34,831 bases of DNA, taken from NCBI GenBank assembly GCA_029338675.1, contig JAQYAV010000023.1:1-34831 (forward strand), written 5' to 3'. Below the pieces are notes generated by a model. The model saw only the letters and a program-made list of their open reading frames with translations, was not told the DNA's origin and searched no databases. Numbering within the stretch: the stretch's first letter is position 1; the number at the start of each line of letters is the position of its first letter. This document shows positions 1 through 7,255 of the stretch, piece after piece. The DNA comes from Lachnospiraceae bacterium (lineage in GTDB: Bacteria > Bacillota > Clostridia > Lachnospirales > Lachnospiraceae). The position numbers and the translations under genes are program-made.

Positions 1-325
1 TCCGGCATGGTCTTTCACAACAAACTTTATGTTTTCCGCTACAGATTCTATAATTTCCGCCGGATATCACTAATTGTTTCCCATTCACAATACAGTCCGA
101 AATTTTATATCTTGCTCTCTCATATATTTCTGTGACTGTCGTACGTGAAATATCCATAACTGCAGCGCATTGTTCATGATTCTGTTTTTCAAAGTCTACA
201 AGCCTTATCACTTCATATTCATCAACAGAAAGAAACACACTTTCAGGATTTGTAACTCCTTCCGGTTCAAAACATGAATATTCCGGTTCACTACAGACTC
301 TTCTACACCTTTGTGGTCTTGGCAT
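1..325 (-). CDS. DUF134 family protein, N-terminal part (runs off the left edge)
   Basis: Reading minus from an ATG at 325 gives 108 open codons to the window edge. The protein starts MPRPQRCRRV, the hallmark opening of DUF134 proteins. It continues with a helix-turn-helix resembling sigma-factor region 4 (around residues 50-75, with ...MDISRTTVTEIYERAR) and then a Cys-containing part (RICSGKHKVCC). The family is predicted to bind DNA and is often found near NifX/NifB-type iron-molybdenum cofactor proteins; its function is not well established. The ribosome site GAGGTGATGAA precedes the ATG, and a near-consensus promoter lies 30 to 60 bases upstream. The gene is intact as far as it can be seen, although it abuts a truncated integrase on the other strand. 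Family assignment is firm; biological role is unknown. Confidence 0.85.
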   Translation of the reverse strand, partial: MPRPQRCRRVCSEPEYSCFEPEGVTNPESVFLSVDEYEVIRLVDFEKQNHEQCAAVMDISRTTVTEIYERARYKISDCIVNGKQLVISGGNYRICSGKHKVCCERPCR

Positions 326-355
326 TTCATCACCTCTTGTTTCCGACATATGTTG

Positions 356-384
356 ATTATAGCATGATATTTTATGTTTGTCTA
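356..384 (-). promoter_or_regulatory. Sigma-A type promoter of the DUF134 gene
   Basis: On the minus strand, TAGACA (379-384) is separated by 17 bases from a perfect TATAAT (356-361), about 30 bases before the DUF134 start codon. The promoter is intact, so the junction with the integrase remnant must lie to its right, between about 385 and 406. Confidence 0.7.
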
Positions 385-405
385 CATAAATATATTAAGT
401 ATGAC

Positions 406-885
406 TATATGCTTGCTCCGAACGAGAGGCTCTTTCCCATCACAAAATCTTTTCTCTCTCACGAGATGGAAAGAGGTTGTAAGAAAACCGGTATAAAGCG
501 AATCCGTATCCATGATATCCGCCACAGTCACGCCAGTTTACTTATCAATCAGGGGTGTGATGCACTTATCCTCGCTGACAGACTCGGACATGAAAAAGTA
601 TCCACAACACTGAATACTTACTCCCATCTGTTTACACACAAACAGCAGGAGCTTGTCAGCAATCTGGAACAGCTTGCCGCTACGGTTGGTGTCACGCCAA
701 CCCCGGAGCCACCGATGGGAAATCCATTACTCGAAACTATGGGAATTTCCTATGATAGTAATATAGCAGGCGGTTCAGTTACTCCGGAAACAGCATATGC
801 CAATACAGGACTTCCATATGGTCCTATGCCAAAAGCAACAGCATCGGGAAAAGTAATCCCGATGCCTCAAAGAAAAGCTATCTGA
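406..885 (+). pseudogene. Truncated tyrosine recombinase/integrase (C-terminal catalytic part)
   Basis: The reading frame is open from 274, but only from about 406 does it resemble an integrase (LAPNERLFPITK onward). The stretch before that runs through the DUF134 promoter and start and is not integrase-like. Box II residues are present: H-x-x-R in HDIRH (codons at 511-522), the later His in RLGH (589) and the nucleophile Tyr in NTYSHLF (619). The first catalytic Arg, the core-binding domain and the N-terminal arm-binding domain are all missing, since full-length enzymes have about 350-400 residues. The tail after the Tyr is a long Pro/Gly/Thr-rich extension ending MPQRKAI. No start codon with a ribosome site exists at the junction. 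It is most likely a dead remnant of an island that integrated at the 3' end of guaA, 110 bases away. Confidence 0.8.
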
Positions 886-909
886 AAAACAAAACGATGT
901 GAAATAGAG

Positions 910-937
910 TAGTTGCGGTTAGTAGCAATTTAGTAGC
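910..937. repeat. Short helically spaced direct repeats between integrase and guaA
   Basis: TAGTTGC (910), TAGTAGC (920) and TAGTAGC (931) are spaced 10 and 11 bases apart, one DNA turn each. An inverted copy, GCTACTA, lies at 993-999 across the guaA stop codon. The arrangement resembles arm-type binding sites for a tyrosine recombinase or its excisionase. That role is inferred from position and spacing only. Confidence 0.45.
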
Positions 938-950
938 AGTTCAAAAGAAA

Positions 951-989
951 AAGTCCGGGAACGCCATGTTTATAAGGCTTCCCAGACTT
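951..989 (-). terminator. Intrinsic terminator of guaA
   Basis: An 11-bp stem (951-961 with 979-989, one G-U pair in the minus transcript) is extended by an inner GCC/GGC pair. On the minus strand it is followed by TTTCTTTTG. It starts 8 bases after the guaA stop codon. Confidence 0.8.
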
Positions 990-991
990 GT

Positions 992-1030
992 GGCTACTAT
1001 TCAAACTCAATCGTTCCAGGTGGCTTACTT
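992..1030. other. Putative island attachment site at the guaA 3' end
   Basis: This segment carries the last codons of guaA, encoding PPGTIEFE and the stop. The 3' end of guaA is a well-known integration site for genomic islands and ICEs in Firmicutes and other bacteria. An integrase remnant ends about 110 bases away, which fits. The second att copy is not in the window, so the core cannot be defined here. Confidence 0.35.
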
Positions 1031-2541
1031 GTAAGATCATACAGTACTCTATTAACGCCCTTTACTTCGTTAATTATTCTAGTCATTACCTTCTGCAATA
1101 CTTCAAAAGGAATCTCAGAACAGTCAGCTGTCATAAAATCTGATGTGTTAACTGCACGAAGTGCAACTGCATAATCGTATGTTCTGAAATCACCCATAAC
1201 ACCAACTGAACGCATGTTAGTAAGTGCTGCAAAATACTGTCCAAGACCTTTATCACATCCTGCCTTAGCAAGCTCCTCACGATAAATAAAATCTGCATCC
1301 TGAACAATTCTAACCTTTTCAGCTGTTACTTCACCAACAATTCTTACGCCAAGTCCTGGACCTGGGAATGGCTGACGATACACAAGGTATTCTGGAATAC
1401 CAAGTTCAAGACCAGCTCGTCTTACCTCATCCTTGAAAAGAAGTCTAAGTGGCTCAATAATCTCCTTGAAATCAACGCAATCAGGAAGTCCACCAACATT
1501 ATGATGAGACTTGATTACTGCAGATTTACCAAGACCTGACTCAATTACATCTGGATATATTGTACCTTGTACAAGGAAATCAACTGCACCAATTTTCTTG
1601 GCTTCTTCCTCAAATACACGAATAAATTCTTCTCCAATAATCTTTCTTTTAGCCTCTGGATCCTCTACACCAGCAAGTTTCTCGTAGAAGCGCTCCTGAG
1701 CATTTACACGTACGAAATTAAGGTCATACTGTCCTTTAGAACCAAATACCGCCTCAACCTCATCTCCCTCGTTCTTACGAAGTAAACCATGATCAACAAA
1801 TACACAAGTAAGCTGCTTGCCAACAGCTTTTGATAAAAGAACTGCAGCTACTGAAGAATCAACACCACCTGAAAGGGCACATAAAACCTTGCCGTTTCCT
1901 ACCTTTTCACGAATCTCTTTAATAGTTGTATCTACAAAGGAATCCATCTTCCAATCACCAGCACACTCACATACATTGTAAACAAAGTTGTAAATCATCT
2001 GTTGTCCCTGAACAGAATGTGTTACTTCTGGATGATACTGAGTAGCATAAAGCTTCTTATCTGGATTAGCCATAGCTGCAACTGGACATACTGGAGTATG
2101 TGCAATTATCTCAAATCCCTCTGGAACACTTGCAATATAGTCTGTATGACTCATCCATACAACTGTCTTAGCATCTACATTGTGAAATAATAAAGAATCC
2201 TGCTTATCAACATCAACCTCAGTTCTACCATACTCACTTACAGGTGCAGTCTTAACCACTCCACCTAAAGTATACGCCATAAGCTGAGAACCGTAGCAGA
2301 TACCTAAAATTGGAATTCCAAGTTCAAATAATTCCTTATCATATCTAGGAGAATCATCTCCATAAACACTATTAGGACCACCTGTAAGAATGATTCCCTT
2401 AGGATTCATCTCTTTAATCTTTTCGATAGGAAGTGTATATGGATGTACTTCTGCATAAACATTACACTCTCTAACTCTTCTGGCAATCAACTGATTATAC
2501 TGACCACCAAAATCAAGTACAATAATCATTTCCTTCTTCAT
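997..2541 (-). CDS. guaA: GMP synthase (glutamine-hydrolysing)
   Basis: Cytoplasmic enzyme converting XMP, glutamine and ATP to GMP, the last step of guanine nucleotide synthesis. The 514-residue length is normal. The N-terminal class I glutamine amidotransferase domain (about 1-195) has its nucleophile Cys82 in GICYG and the His170/Glu172 pair in YHPE. The ATP-pyrophosphatase domain has the P-loop SGGVDSS at 224-230. The C-terminal dimerisation domain ends with the conserved PPGTIEFE. The ATG start is preceded by AGAAAGGAAAAA. A promoter lies about 100 bases upstream and a strong terminator follows the stop, so the gene is probably monocistronic. No purine riboswitch was recognised in the leader. 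Its 3' end borders the integrase remnant and may be an attachment site. Confidence 0.98.
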   Translation of the reverse strand: MKKEMIIVLDFGGQYNQLIARRVRECNVYAEVHPYTLPIEKIKEMNPKGIILTGGPNSVYGDDSPRYDKELFELGIPILGICYGSQLMAYTLGGVVKTAPVSEYGRTEVDVDKQDSLLFHNVDAKTVVWMSHTDYIASVPEGFEIIAHTPVCPVAAMANPDKKLYATQYHPEVTHSVQGQQMIYNFVYNVCECAGDWKMDSFVDTTIKEIREKVGNGKVLCALSGGVDSSVAAVLLSKAVGKQLTCVFVDHGLLRKNEGDEVEAVFGSKGQYDLNFVRVNAQERFYEKLAGVEDPEAKRKIIGEEFIRVFEEEAKKIGAVDFLVQGTIYPDVIESGLGKSAVIKSHHNVGGLPDCVDFKEIIEPLRLLFKDEVRRAGLELGIPEYLVYRQPFPGPGLGVRIVGEVTAEKVRIVQDADFIYREELAKAGCDKGLGQYFAALTNMRSVGVMGDFRTYDYAVALRAVNTSDFMTADCSEIPFEVLQKVMTRIINEVKGVNRVLYDLTSKPPGTIEFE

Positions 2542-2642
2542 AGGATTGTTTTTCCTTTCTAAAACGATTATGCAGCCTTATAAAGCAGCTACATTAAACA
2601 GCAAATGAAGTATCTATTCTACTCCACTAAACTAATAAATTA

Positions 2643-2670
2643 ATTATAATCATTATTCATGTTATTGCAA
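2643..2670 (-). promoter_or_regulatory. Probable guaA promoter
   Basis: On the minus strand, TTGCAA (2665-2670) lies 16 bases before a perfect TATAAT (2643-2648), giving a 5' leader of about 95 bases before guaA. The -10 is strong and the -35 partial. Confidence 0.55.
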
Positions 2671-2730
2671 TATAAAATTTAAACGAAATCCATTTTTTAT
2701 ACATATTATTTAACTATAATATTAGCAAAA

Positions 2731-2762
2731 ACAAGATAGCTTGAATATTCAAACTACCTTGT
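2731..2762 (-). terminator. Intrinsic terminator after the S41 protease gene
   Basis: A 15-bp stem (2731-2745 with 2748-2762) has two G-U pairs in the minus transcript, so pairing is complete only for a minus-strand RNA. It is followed by TTTTTGCT. It lies about 70 bases past the protease stop and separates that gene from guaA. Confidence 0.8.
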
Positions 2763-2830
2763 TAATATTGCGGTTATATTACTTGCCAATACTGTAGGAT
2801 AATTCAATTAAATTGCAGAGCATCTAAAGT

Positions 2831-4126
2831 CTATTTAATCATTTCCTTAAGTACTTCAACACCCTTGTCAAGCTGCGTATCCTCTTTTCTGTCAAGATTT
2901 ACAGCAGTTGTTTTGCCATCCTTAAGCTCAACAACATAATCTGGTGCAACGCCAATCTCATGAATATCATTTCCATTAGGAGTAAAATATTTTGCAACGG
3001 TAAGCTTTATAGCAGAACCATCTTCTAATGGAATAACTGACTGAACAATTCCCTTTCCAAAAGTTGTTGTTCCTACAAGCTTAGCCTTACCTGTATCCTT
3101 CATCGCGCCTGAAAAAATTTCTGATGCACTTGCACTATTTCCATTAATAAGTACCACCATAGGAATATCAGTTTCCTTACCATCTTCTGCCTTAAATTCG
3201 CTAAGTACTGTTCCGTTCTTATCCTTTGTTGATACGATTGTCACGCCTTCCATAATGTAGTCACACATATCGACTACAACATTAAGAAGTCCACCTGGAT
3301 TATCTCTTAAATCAATAATAATACCCTTTGCACCGTCCTTCTGACACTGTTCCATGGCATCCTTAAATTCTTTCCCAGTGTTCTCATAGAACTGTTCAAT
3401 TTGTATATAACCAATGTTGTCCTCTAACATTTCATTGCTTACAGAATAGTTTTCAACAACACGTCTCTTAACATCAAATTCTATGTAGTCAGACACGCTC
3501 TTTCTATATACCTTAACCTTTGCAACAGAGCCCTCTTCACCTCTTATTTTCTTAACAACAACATTTAAGTCCTGGCCCTGTACATCTTCACCATCTATTT
3601 CAACAATAATATCCTCTGCCATAATACCAGCCTCTTCAGCAGGACTTCCCTTAATTGGTCTTACTACTGATATAACCATATCGGCATCCTGTGTTACAAC
3701 AGCTCCAATTCCAACATATTCACCAGATGTTTCTTCCTGCAAGCTAGAGTAATCCTCTTGAGAATAATATACAGAATATGGATCGTCTAATCCTGCCATT
3801 ATTCCATCAAAATAAGCCTCCTCCTGCTTATCCTTATCTACTTCAAAATAATATAACTGATCAATATACTTATTAATCAAATCAGTTTTTTCGACAATAT
3901 CTTTATCCTCTATAAAGTTGTCACTTTTTGAACTAAATATAGAGTTCTTTTCCTTTTTATCTTTATTAGAATCTGATGAACTGCTTGTGTCCTTATCATC
4001 TGCTGCTTCTATTTCAGTTTCTTCTGTAGTATTTTTTCTAACACTTCTAGATATGTCTAAGTCACAGCCTGATAAACCTGTAACCATACTTGACATAATA
4101 AACAACACTACTATCTTCTTTTTCAA
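2831..4126 (-). CDS. S41 family C-terminal processing protease, lipoprotein
   Basis: A secreted serine protease of the CtpA/CtpB/Prc type, 431 residues. The N-terminus is a lipoprotein signal peptide with lipobox LSGC (Cys21). A Ser/Asp/Lys-rich linker (about 30-65) follows, then a PDZ domain (about 135-210) and the S41 core. The catalytic dyad is visible as Ser333 in SASAS and Lys358 in FGKG, 25 residues apart as in B. subtilis CtpB, with Gln362 completing the usual triad. Such proteases cleave exported substrates at exposed C-termini. The start is TTG at 4126 with AGGAG nine bases upstream. It lies downstream of ftsE, ftsX and the M23 gene, but a terminator and a tandem repeat array intervene, so it probably has its own promoter. 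A cell-envelope role fits, but the substrate is unknown. Confidence 0.93.
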   Translation of the reverse strand: MKKKIVVLFIMSSMVTGLSGCDLDISRSVRKNTTEETEIEAADDKDTSSSSDSNKDKKEKNSIFSSKSDNFIEDKDIVEKTDLINKYIDQLYYFEVDKDKQEEAYFDGIMAGLDDPYSVYYSQEDYSSLQEETSGEYVGIGAVVTQDADMVISVVRPIKGSPAEEAGIMAEDIIVEIDGEDVQGQDLNVVVKKIRGEEGSVAKVKVYRKSVSDYIEFDVKRRVVENYSVSNEMLEDNIGYIQIEQFYENTGKEFKDAMEQCQKDGAKGIIIDLRDNPGGLLNVVVDMCDYIMEGVTIVSTKDKNGTVLSEFKAEDGKETDIPMVVLINGNSASASEIFSGAMKDTGKAKLVGTTTFGKGIVQSVIPLEDGSAIKLTVAKYFTPNGNDIHEIGVAPDYVVELKDGKTTAVNLDRKEDTQLDKGVEVLKEMIK

Positions 4127-4173
4127 AATATAACACTCCTAACCCATATATCATTATTGAAATAACCTATACC

Positions 4174-4329
4174 AAATACTTAGTATATCATTCTACTCTA
4201 AATACTTAGTCTACCATTCTATTCTAAATACTTAGTCTACCATTCTATTCCATATACTTTGTATACTATTCTATACCAAATACTTAGTCTACCATTCTAT
4301 TCCAACTACTCAGACTTCCATACTATTCT
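4174..4329. repeat. 26-bp tandem repeat array (six units) in a 356-base gap
   Basis: The gap 4127-4482 holds six head-to-tail 26-bp units starting at 4174, 4200, 4226, 4252, 4278 and 4304. The common core is AAATACTTAGTCTACCATTC. Units 2, 3 and 5 are nearly identical; 1, 4 and 6 have diverged. Degraded half-units seem to flank the array (4148-4173 and 4330-4355). Units are contiguous, with no spacers. The array sits between the terminator of the M23 gene and the start of the S41 gene, so it occupies the promoter or leader of the latter. No open frame with a ribosome site was seen here. Confidence 0.9.
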
Positions 4330-4435
4330 AAATACTTAAGCTACGCATTAACATTTGTTCTGATACTTTCACGTAACCTTAGAACTTTCGAATATTCTAA
4401 TTTCCAAAAACAATATTATCAAATAAAAAACAATA

Positions 4436-4464
4436 GCAAATGAGAAGAAAACCTTCTCATTTGC
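4436..4464 (-). terminator. Intrinsic terminator after the M23 peptidase gene
   Basis: A 12-bp stem (4436-4447 with 4453-4464), loop of five bases, followed on the minus strand by TATTGTTTTTTATTT. It lies 19 bases past the stop codon and ends the ftsEX operon. Confidence 0.9.
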
Positions 4465-4482
4465 ATATAATTATTCACTATA

Positions 4483-5613
4483 TTACTGTAAATAAGGTAA
4501 TGGATCTACATATGTACCATTGATGGACACAGCAAAGTGACAATGAGGTCCAGTTGAATTTCCAGTATTACCTGATAATGCAATAACATCACCTCTTGAT
4601 ACAGTCTGTCCAACACTTACCAAAAGCTGTGAATTATGCATATATACTGTTGATACACCACCACCATGGTTAATTGCAACAAAGTTTCCTGCTGATGAGC
4701 TGTACTGTGATATTGTTACAACACCAGACTCACCTGCAACAATAGGAGTTCCTTCAGAACAACCTATATCAAGTCCCTGATGAACTGTTCCCCATCTAGG
4801 ACCAAATGTCGATGTAATAACACCACCTGTTGAAACAGGCCACTGGAATGTACCTCCTGTATAACTAATTGGCACATCATAGTTTACTTCTGAAGCCTTC
4901 TCTGCTTCTGCAATTGCAGCCTCTGTAGCCTGCATGTCCTTGACATATTCATCAATCAATGTCTGATAATCTCCAATAGAGTTCTCAAAGTTTAAAAGCT
5001 GAGTTTCCTTGCCTTCCTTCATGTACTCTACTGCTTCCTTATTTTCTTCAACCTCAGCCTGAATCTCTTCAACATCATCTAACTCTTCCTTAAGAGCCTG
5101 CTCACACTTATCAATTGTGTCCTTAATTGAAATAAGTTCAGCTAACATATTCTTATCATACTTATAAACCTGATCAACATATTCTGACTTATTAACCATA
5201 TCTGATAAATCAGAAGAAGTAAATATTGAATCCAACACTCCTACGTTACCATTTTCATAAGCATACTGGATACGAAGCTTCATTGCATCATACTGTTTCT
5301 CTTCCTCAATCTTAGCCTGCTCAAGTTCTGCCTGCTTAACCTCAATATCCGCATTAAGCTGCTCGATTCTAGCATTCAATTCAATCATTTCATTTTCGTA
5401 ATCAGCAATCTGAGTATCAAGTTTAGCAATTGTGTCAAGAATACCACTTTTTGCTTCCTTTAGCTCATTAAGAGTAGCCTCAGCCTGTTCTTTCTTTTTC
5501 TGTGTTTCTTCTTTTTTTGTCTTAAGTTCCCCAACGCTGCTGGCATTTGCTGTTATACACACTGTACTAAGTGCTACAAAAACAACTGCTTTCTTTAATA
5601 CCTTTCTAAACAA
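4483..5613 (-). CDS. Coiled-coil M23 peptidase, probable FtsEX-controlled murein hydrolase (EnvC/PcsB-like role)
   Basis: An exported peptidoglycan hydrolase of 376 residues. A signal peptide (about 1-24, ending ANA) is followed by a long Lys/Glu-rich coiled coil (about 27-235) and a C-terminal M23/LytM domain (about 255-376). Zinc-ligand motifs are intact: His278 and Asp282 in HQGLD, and His357/His359 in HCH, with His326 in YMHN. The domain should therefore be active, unlike the degenerate LytM domain of E. coli EnvC. The coiled coil plus hydrolase layout matches proteins that FtsEX holds and activates (EnvC, PcsB, CwlO). The gene follows ftsX by 11 bases, which supports this. The start is TTG with AGGAGG seven bases upstream. 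The role as FtsEX partner is inferred from architecture and position. Confidence 0.9.
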   Translation of the reverse strand: MFRKVLKKAVVFVALSTVCITANASSVGELKTKKEETQKKKEQAEATLNELKEAKSGILDTIAKLDTQIADYENEMIELNARIEQLNADIEVKQAELEQAKIEEEKQYDAMKLRIQYAYENGNVGVLDSIFTSSDLSDMVNKSEYVDQVYKYDKNMLAELISIKDTIDKCEQALKEELDDVEEIQAEVEENKEAVEYMKEGKETQLLNFENSIGDYQTLIDEYVKDMQATEAAIAEAEKASEVNYDVPISYTGGTFQWPVSTGGVITSTFGPRWGTVHQGLDIGCSEGTPIVAGESGVVTISQYSSSAGNFVAINHGGGVSTVYMHNSQLLVSVGQTVSRGDVIALSGNTGNSTGPHCHFAVSINGTYVDPLPYLQ

Positions 5614-5624
5614 TTTAATCCCTC

Positions 5625-6533
5625 CTAAATTTTAAGGTGCTTTCTTGTTGTCAAAATACTTCCTATTAAACCAAGCCCAACACCTATAATAATAGAAACC
5701 GGAGCAAGTGTTGTAAATAATTCCTTAACAGGAACGAATGCAAAGAAATCTTTAATAATATTATATCTTCCAATTACATAATTAATTACATTATCATACG
5801 CCAAATAAACTAAAATTACAGGAATTATTGAACCAATAAGACCAATTACAATACCTTCAACAATGAATGGTGCTCTTACGAAGAAATTTGTTGCACCAAT
5901 AAGCTTCATAATTGCAATCTCTTCTTTTCTAACTGTAATACCAATTGTAATAGTATTACTAATAAGGAAAATAGATACCAATAACAAAATTACAATAATA
6001 CTGACAGATGAATAGGTAACAACACTATTAAGAGCAGCAATACCATCAGCAGCCTTTCTTGAAGCATTTACCTTACGTACACCATTAAGTGACTCCAAAT
6101 ATTTTACAAATTGATCCTGATTAGTAAGATCCTTAAGTGTAATCTTGTATGAAGCACTATTCTTAAGTGGATTATCTCCTGCAAATGCTTTCATAGCTTC
6201 TTCTGGATCCTCATAATTATTCTTAGCAAAATCTTTCCAGGCCTGGTCTGCCGAAATAAAGTCACATGTATTAATCTCTTCCTTAAGTCTTATCTGATCT
6301 CCAATAAGCTTAATGTTGTCTTCAGATATTCCTTCATCAAAAAATACTGAAAATGTTACTGTATTAGTTAAATCGTCCATCGCTGTCCTAAAGTTAACTA
6401 CTACACAATAAAAAATTCCAAGCAAAAACAAACAAGATACTATTGTTCCAACTGACGCAAGTGAGAACAATAGATTTCTACGAATATTCTTCAAACCTTG
6501 TTTGATGCTATATAAACCCGAACTAATCCTCAT
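5625..6533 (-). CDS. ftsX: Cell division ABC transporter permease FtsX
   Basis: Membrane subunit of the FtsEX complex, 302 residues, typical length. One membrane segment near residues 20-45 is followed by an extracellular domain (about 50-165), then three segments in the C-terminal FtsX/MacB-type domain (about 170-200, 220-248, 270-295). Conserved patches include ISSGLYSIKQGLKNIRRN at the N-terminus and VRKEEIAIMKLIGAT before the third segment. FtsX passes the ATP cycle of FtsE across the membrane to a periplasmic or wall hydrolase. The start overlaps the end of ftsE by 11 bases and is preceded by GGTGGG. The M23 hydrolase gene follows directly, completing an ftsE-ftsX-hydrolase operon. Confidence 0.96.
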   Translation of the reverse strand: MRISSGLYSIKQGLKNIRRNLLFSLASVGTIVSCLFLLGIFYCVVVNFRTAMDDLTNTVTFSVFFDEGISEDNIKLIGDQIRLKEEINTCDFISADQAWKDFAKNNYEDPEEAMKAFAGDNPLKNSASYKITLKDLTNQDQFVKYLESLNGVRKVNASRKAADGIAALNSVVTYSSVSIIVILLLVSIFLISNTITIGITVRKEEIAIMKLIGATNFFVRAPFIVEGIVIGLIGSIIPVILVYLAYDNVINYVIGRYNIIKDFFAFVPVKELFTTLAPVSIIIGVGLGLIGSILTTRKHLKI

Positions 6534-7212
6534 CTATATACCCACCTTTTTGTTCATCACTAATTAACTCACCCTTCTTAAGTGTGATAACTCTCTTTTG
6601 CATCATATTAACAATCTCTTTGTTATGTGTAACTACAACTACTGTAGTTCCCTTCTTATTAACATCCTCAAGAAGACGCATAATCTCCCAAGAATTTTTA
6701 GGATCAAGGTTACCTGTTGGCTCATCCGCAAGCAAAATAGCCGGTTTATTAACTAGGGCTCTAGCAAGTGCAACTCTCTGTTGCTCACCACCTGAAAGCT
6801 GTCTAGGATATGCCTTGTATCTATCTGCCAATCCAACAAGGGTAAGCATAGCTGGCACCTGTCTTCTTATGAATCTGCTAGGAGTTTCAATAACTCTCTG
6901 TGCAAATGCAACATTCTCGTAAACTGTTCTATCCTTAAGCAAACGGAAGTTTTGGAATACAACACCTATATTTCTTCTAAGCTTAGGTATACTCCTTCTC
7001 TTCATCTTTGCATAATCATAACCTGCCACTTTAATCGAACCTGAAGTAGGATCTAATTCCTTCAATAGCAACTTAATCAACGTTGTTTTACCTGAGCCAC
7101 TTGTACCAACGATAAATACAAACTCTCCTTCTTCGATTTTGATATTAATATCGTTAAGGGCATAAGTTTTGCTCACTGGATATTTCATTTTCACGTGATT
7201 CAATTCTATCAT
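6523..7212 (-). CDS. ftsE: Cell division ATP-binding protein FtsE
   Basis: ABC ATPase of FtsEX, 229 residues from the ATG at 7212. The frame can be extended to a TTG at 7230, but MIELNHVKMKYP is the usual FtsE opening, and the GGAGAG upstream of the ATG serves as its ribosome site. Walker A is GTSGSGKT (36-43), Q-loop Gln87, signature LSGGEQQ (139-145), and Walker B LLADEP with Asp163 and Glu164. It sits in the cytoplasm bound to FtsX and powers activation of a cell-wall hydrolase during division or elongation. The regulator gene ends 43 bases upstream without a visible terminator, so the two may be cotranscribed. Confidence 0.96.
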   Translation of the reverse strand: MIELNHVKMKYPVSKTYALNDINIKIEEGEFVFIVGTSGSGKTTLIKLLLKELDPTSGSIKVAGYDYAKMKRRSIPKLRRNIGVVFQNFRLLKDRTVYENVAFAQRVIETPSRFIRRQVPAMLTLVGLADRYKAYPRQLSGGEQQRVALARALVNKPAILLADEPTGNLDPKNSWEIMRLLEDVNKKGTTVVVVTHNKEIVNMMQKRVITLKKGELISDEQKGGYIDED

Positions 7213-7255
7213 ACTTATACTTCTCTCCAATACATTTTATTATTCATAATTTATT

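Noticed and set aside
274-405. N-terminal part of the integrase frame
   Set aside because: These codons run antisense through the DUF134 start and promoter and do not resemble a recombinase; the frame is open by chance.
2542-2830. Purine riboswitch in front of guaA
   Set aside because: I looked for the conserved purine-aptamer core in the guaA leader and did not find it. Only a promoter and the terminator of the previous gene are visible.
4174-4329. CRISPR array
   Set aside because: The repeats are contiguous 26-bp units with no spacers between them, so it is a tandem array. No cas gene is in the window.
7213-7230. TTG at 7230 as the ftsE start
   Set aside because: The extra six residues are not part of usual FtsE sequences and overlap the ribosome site for the ATG at 7212.
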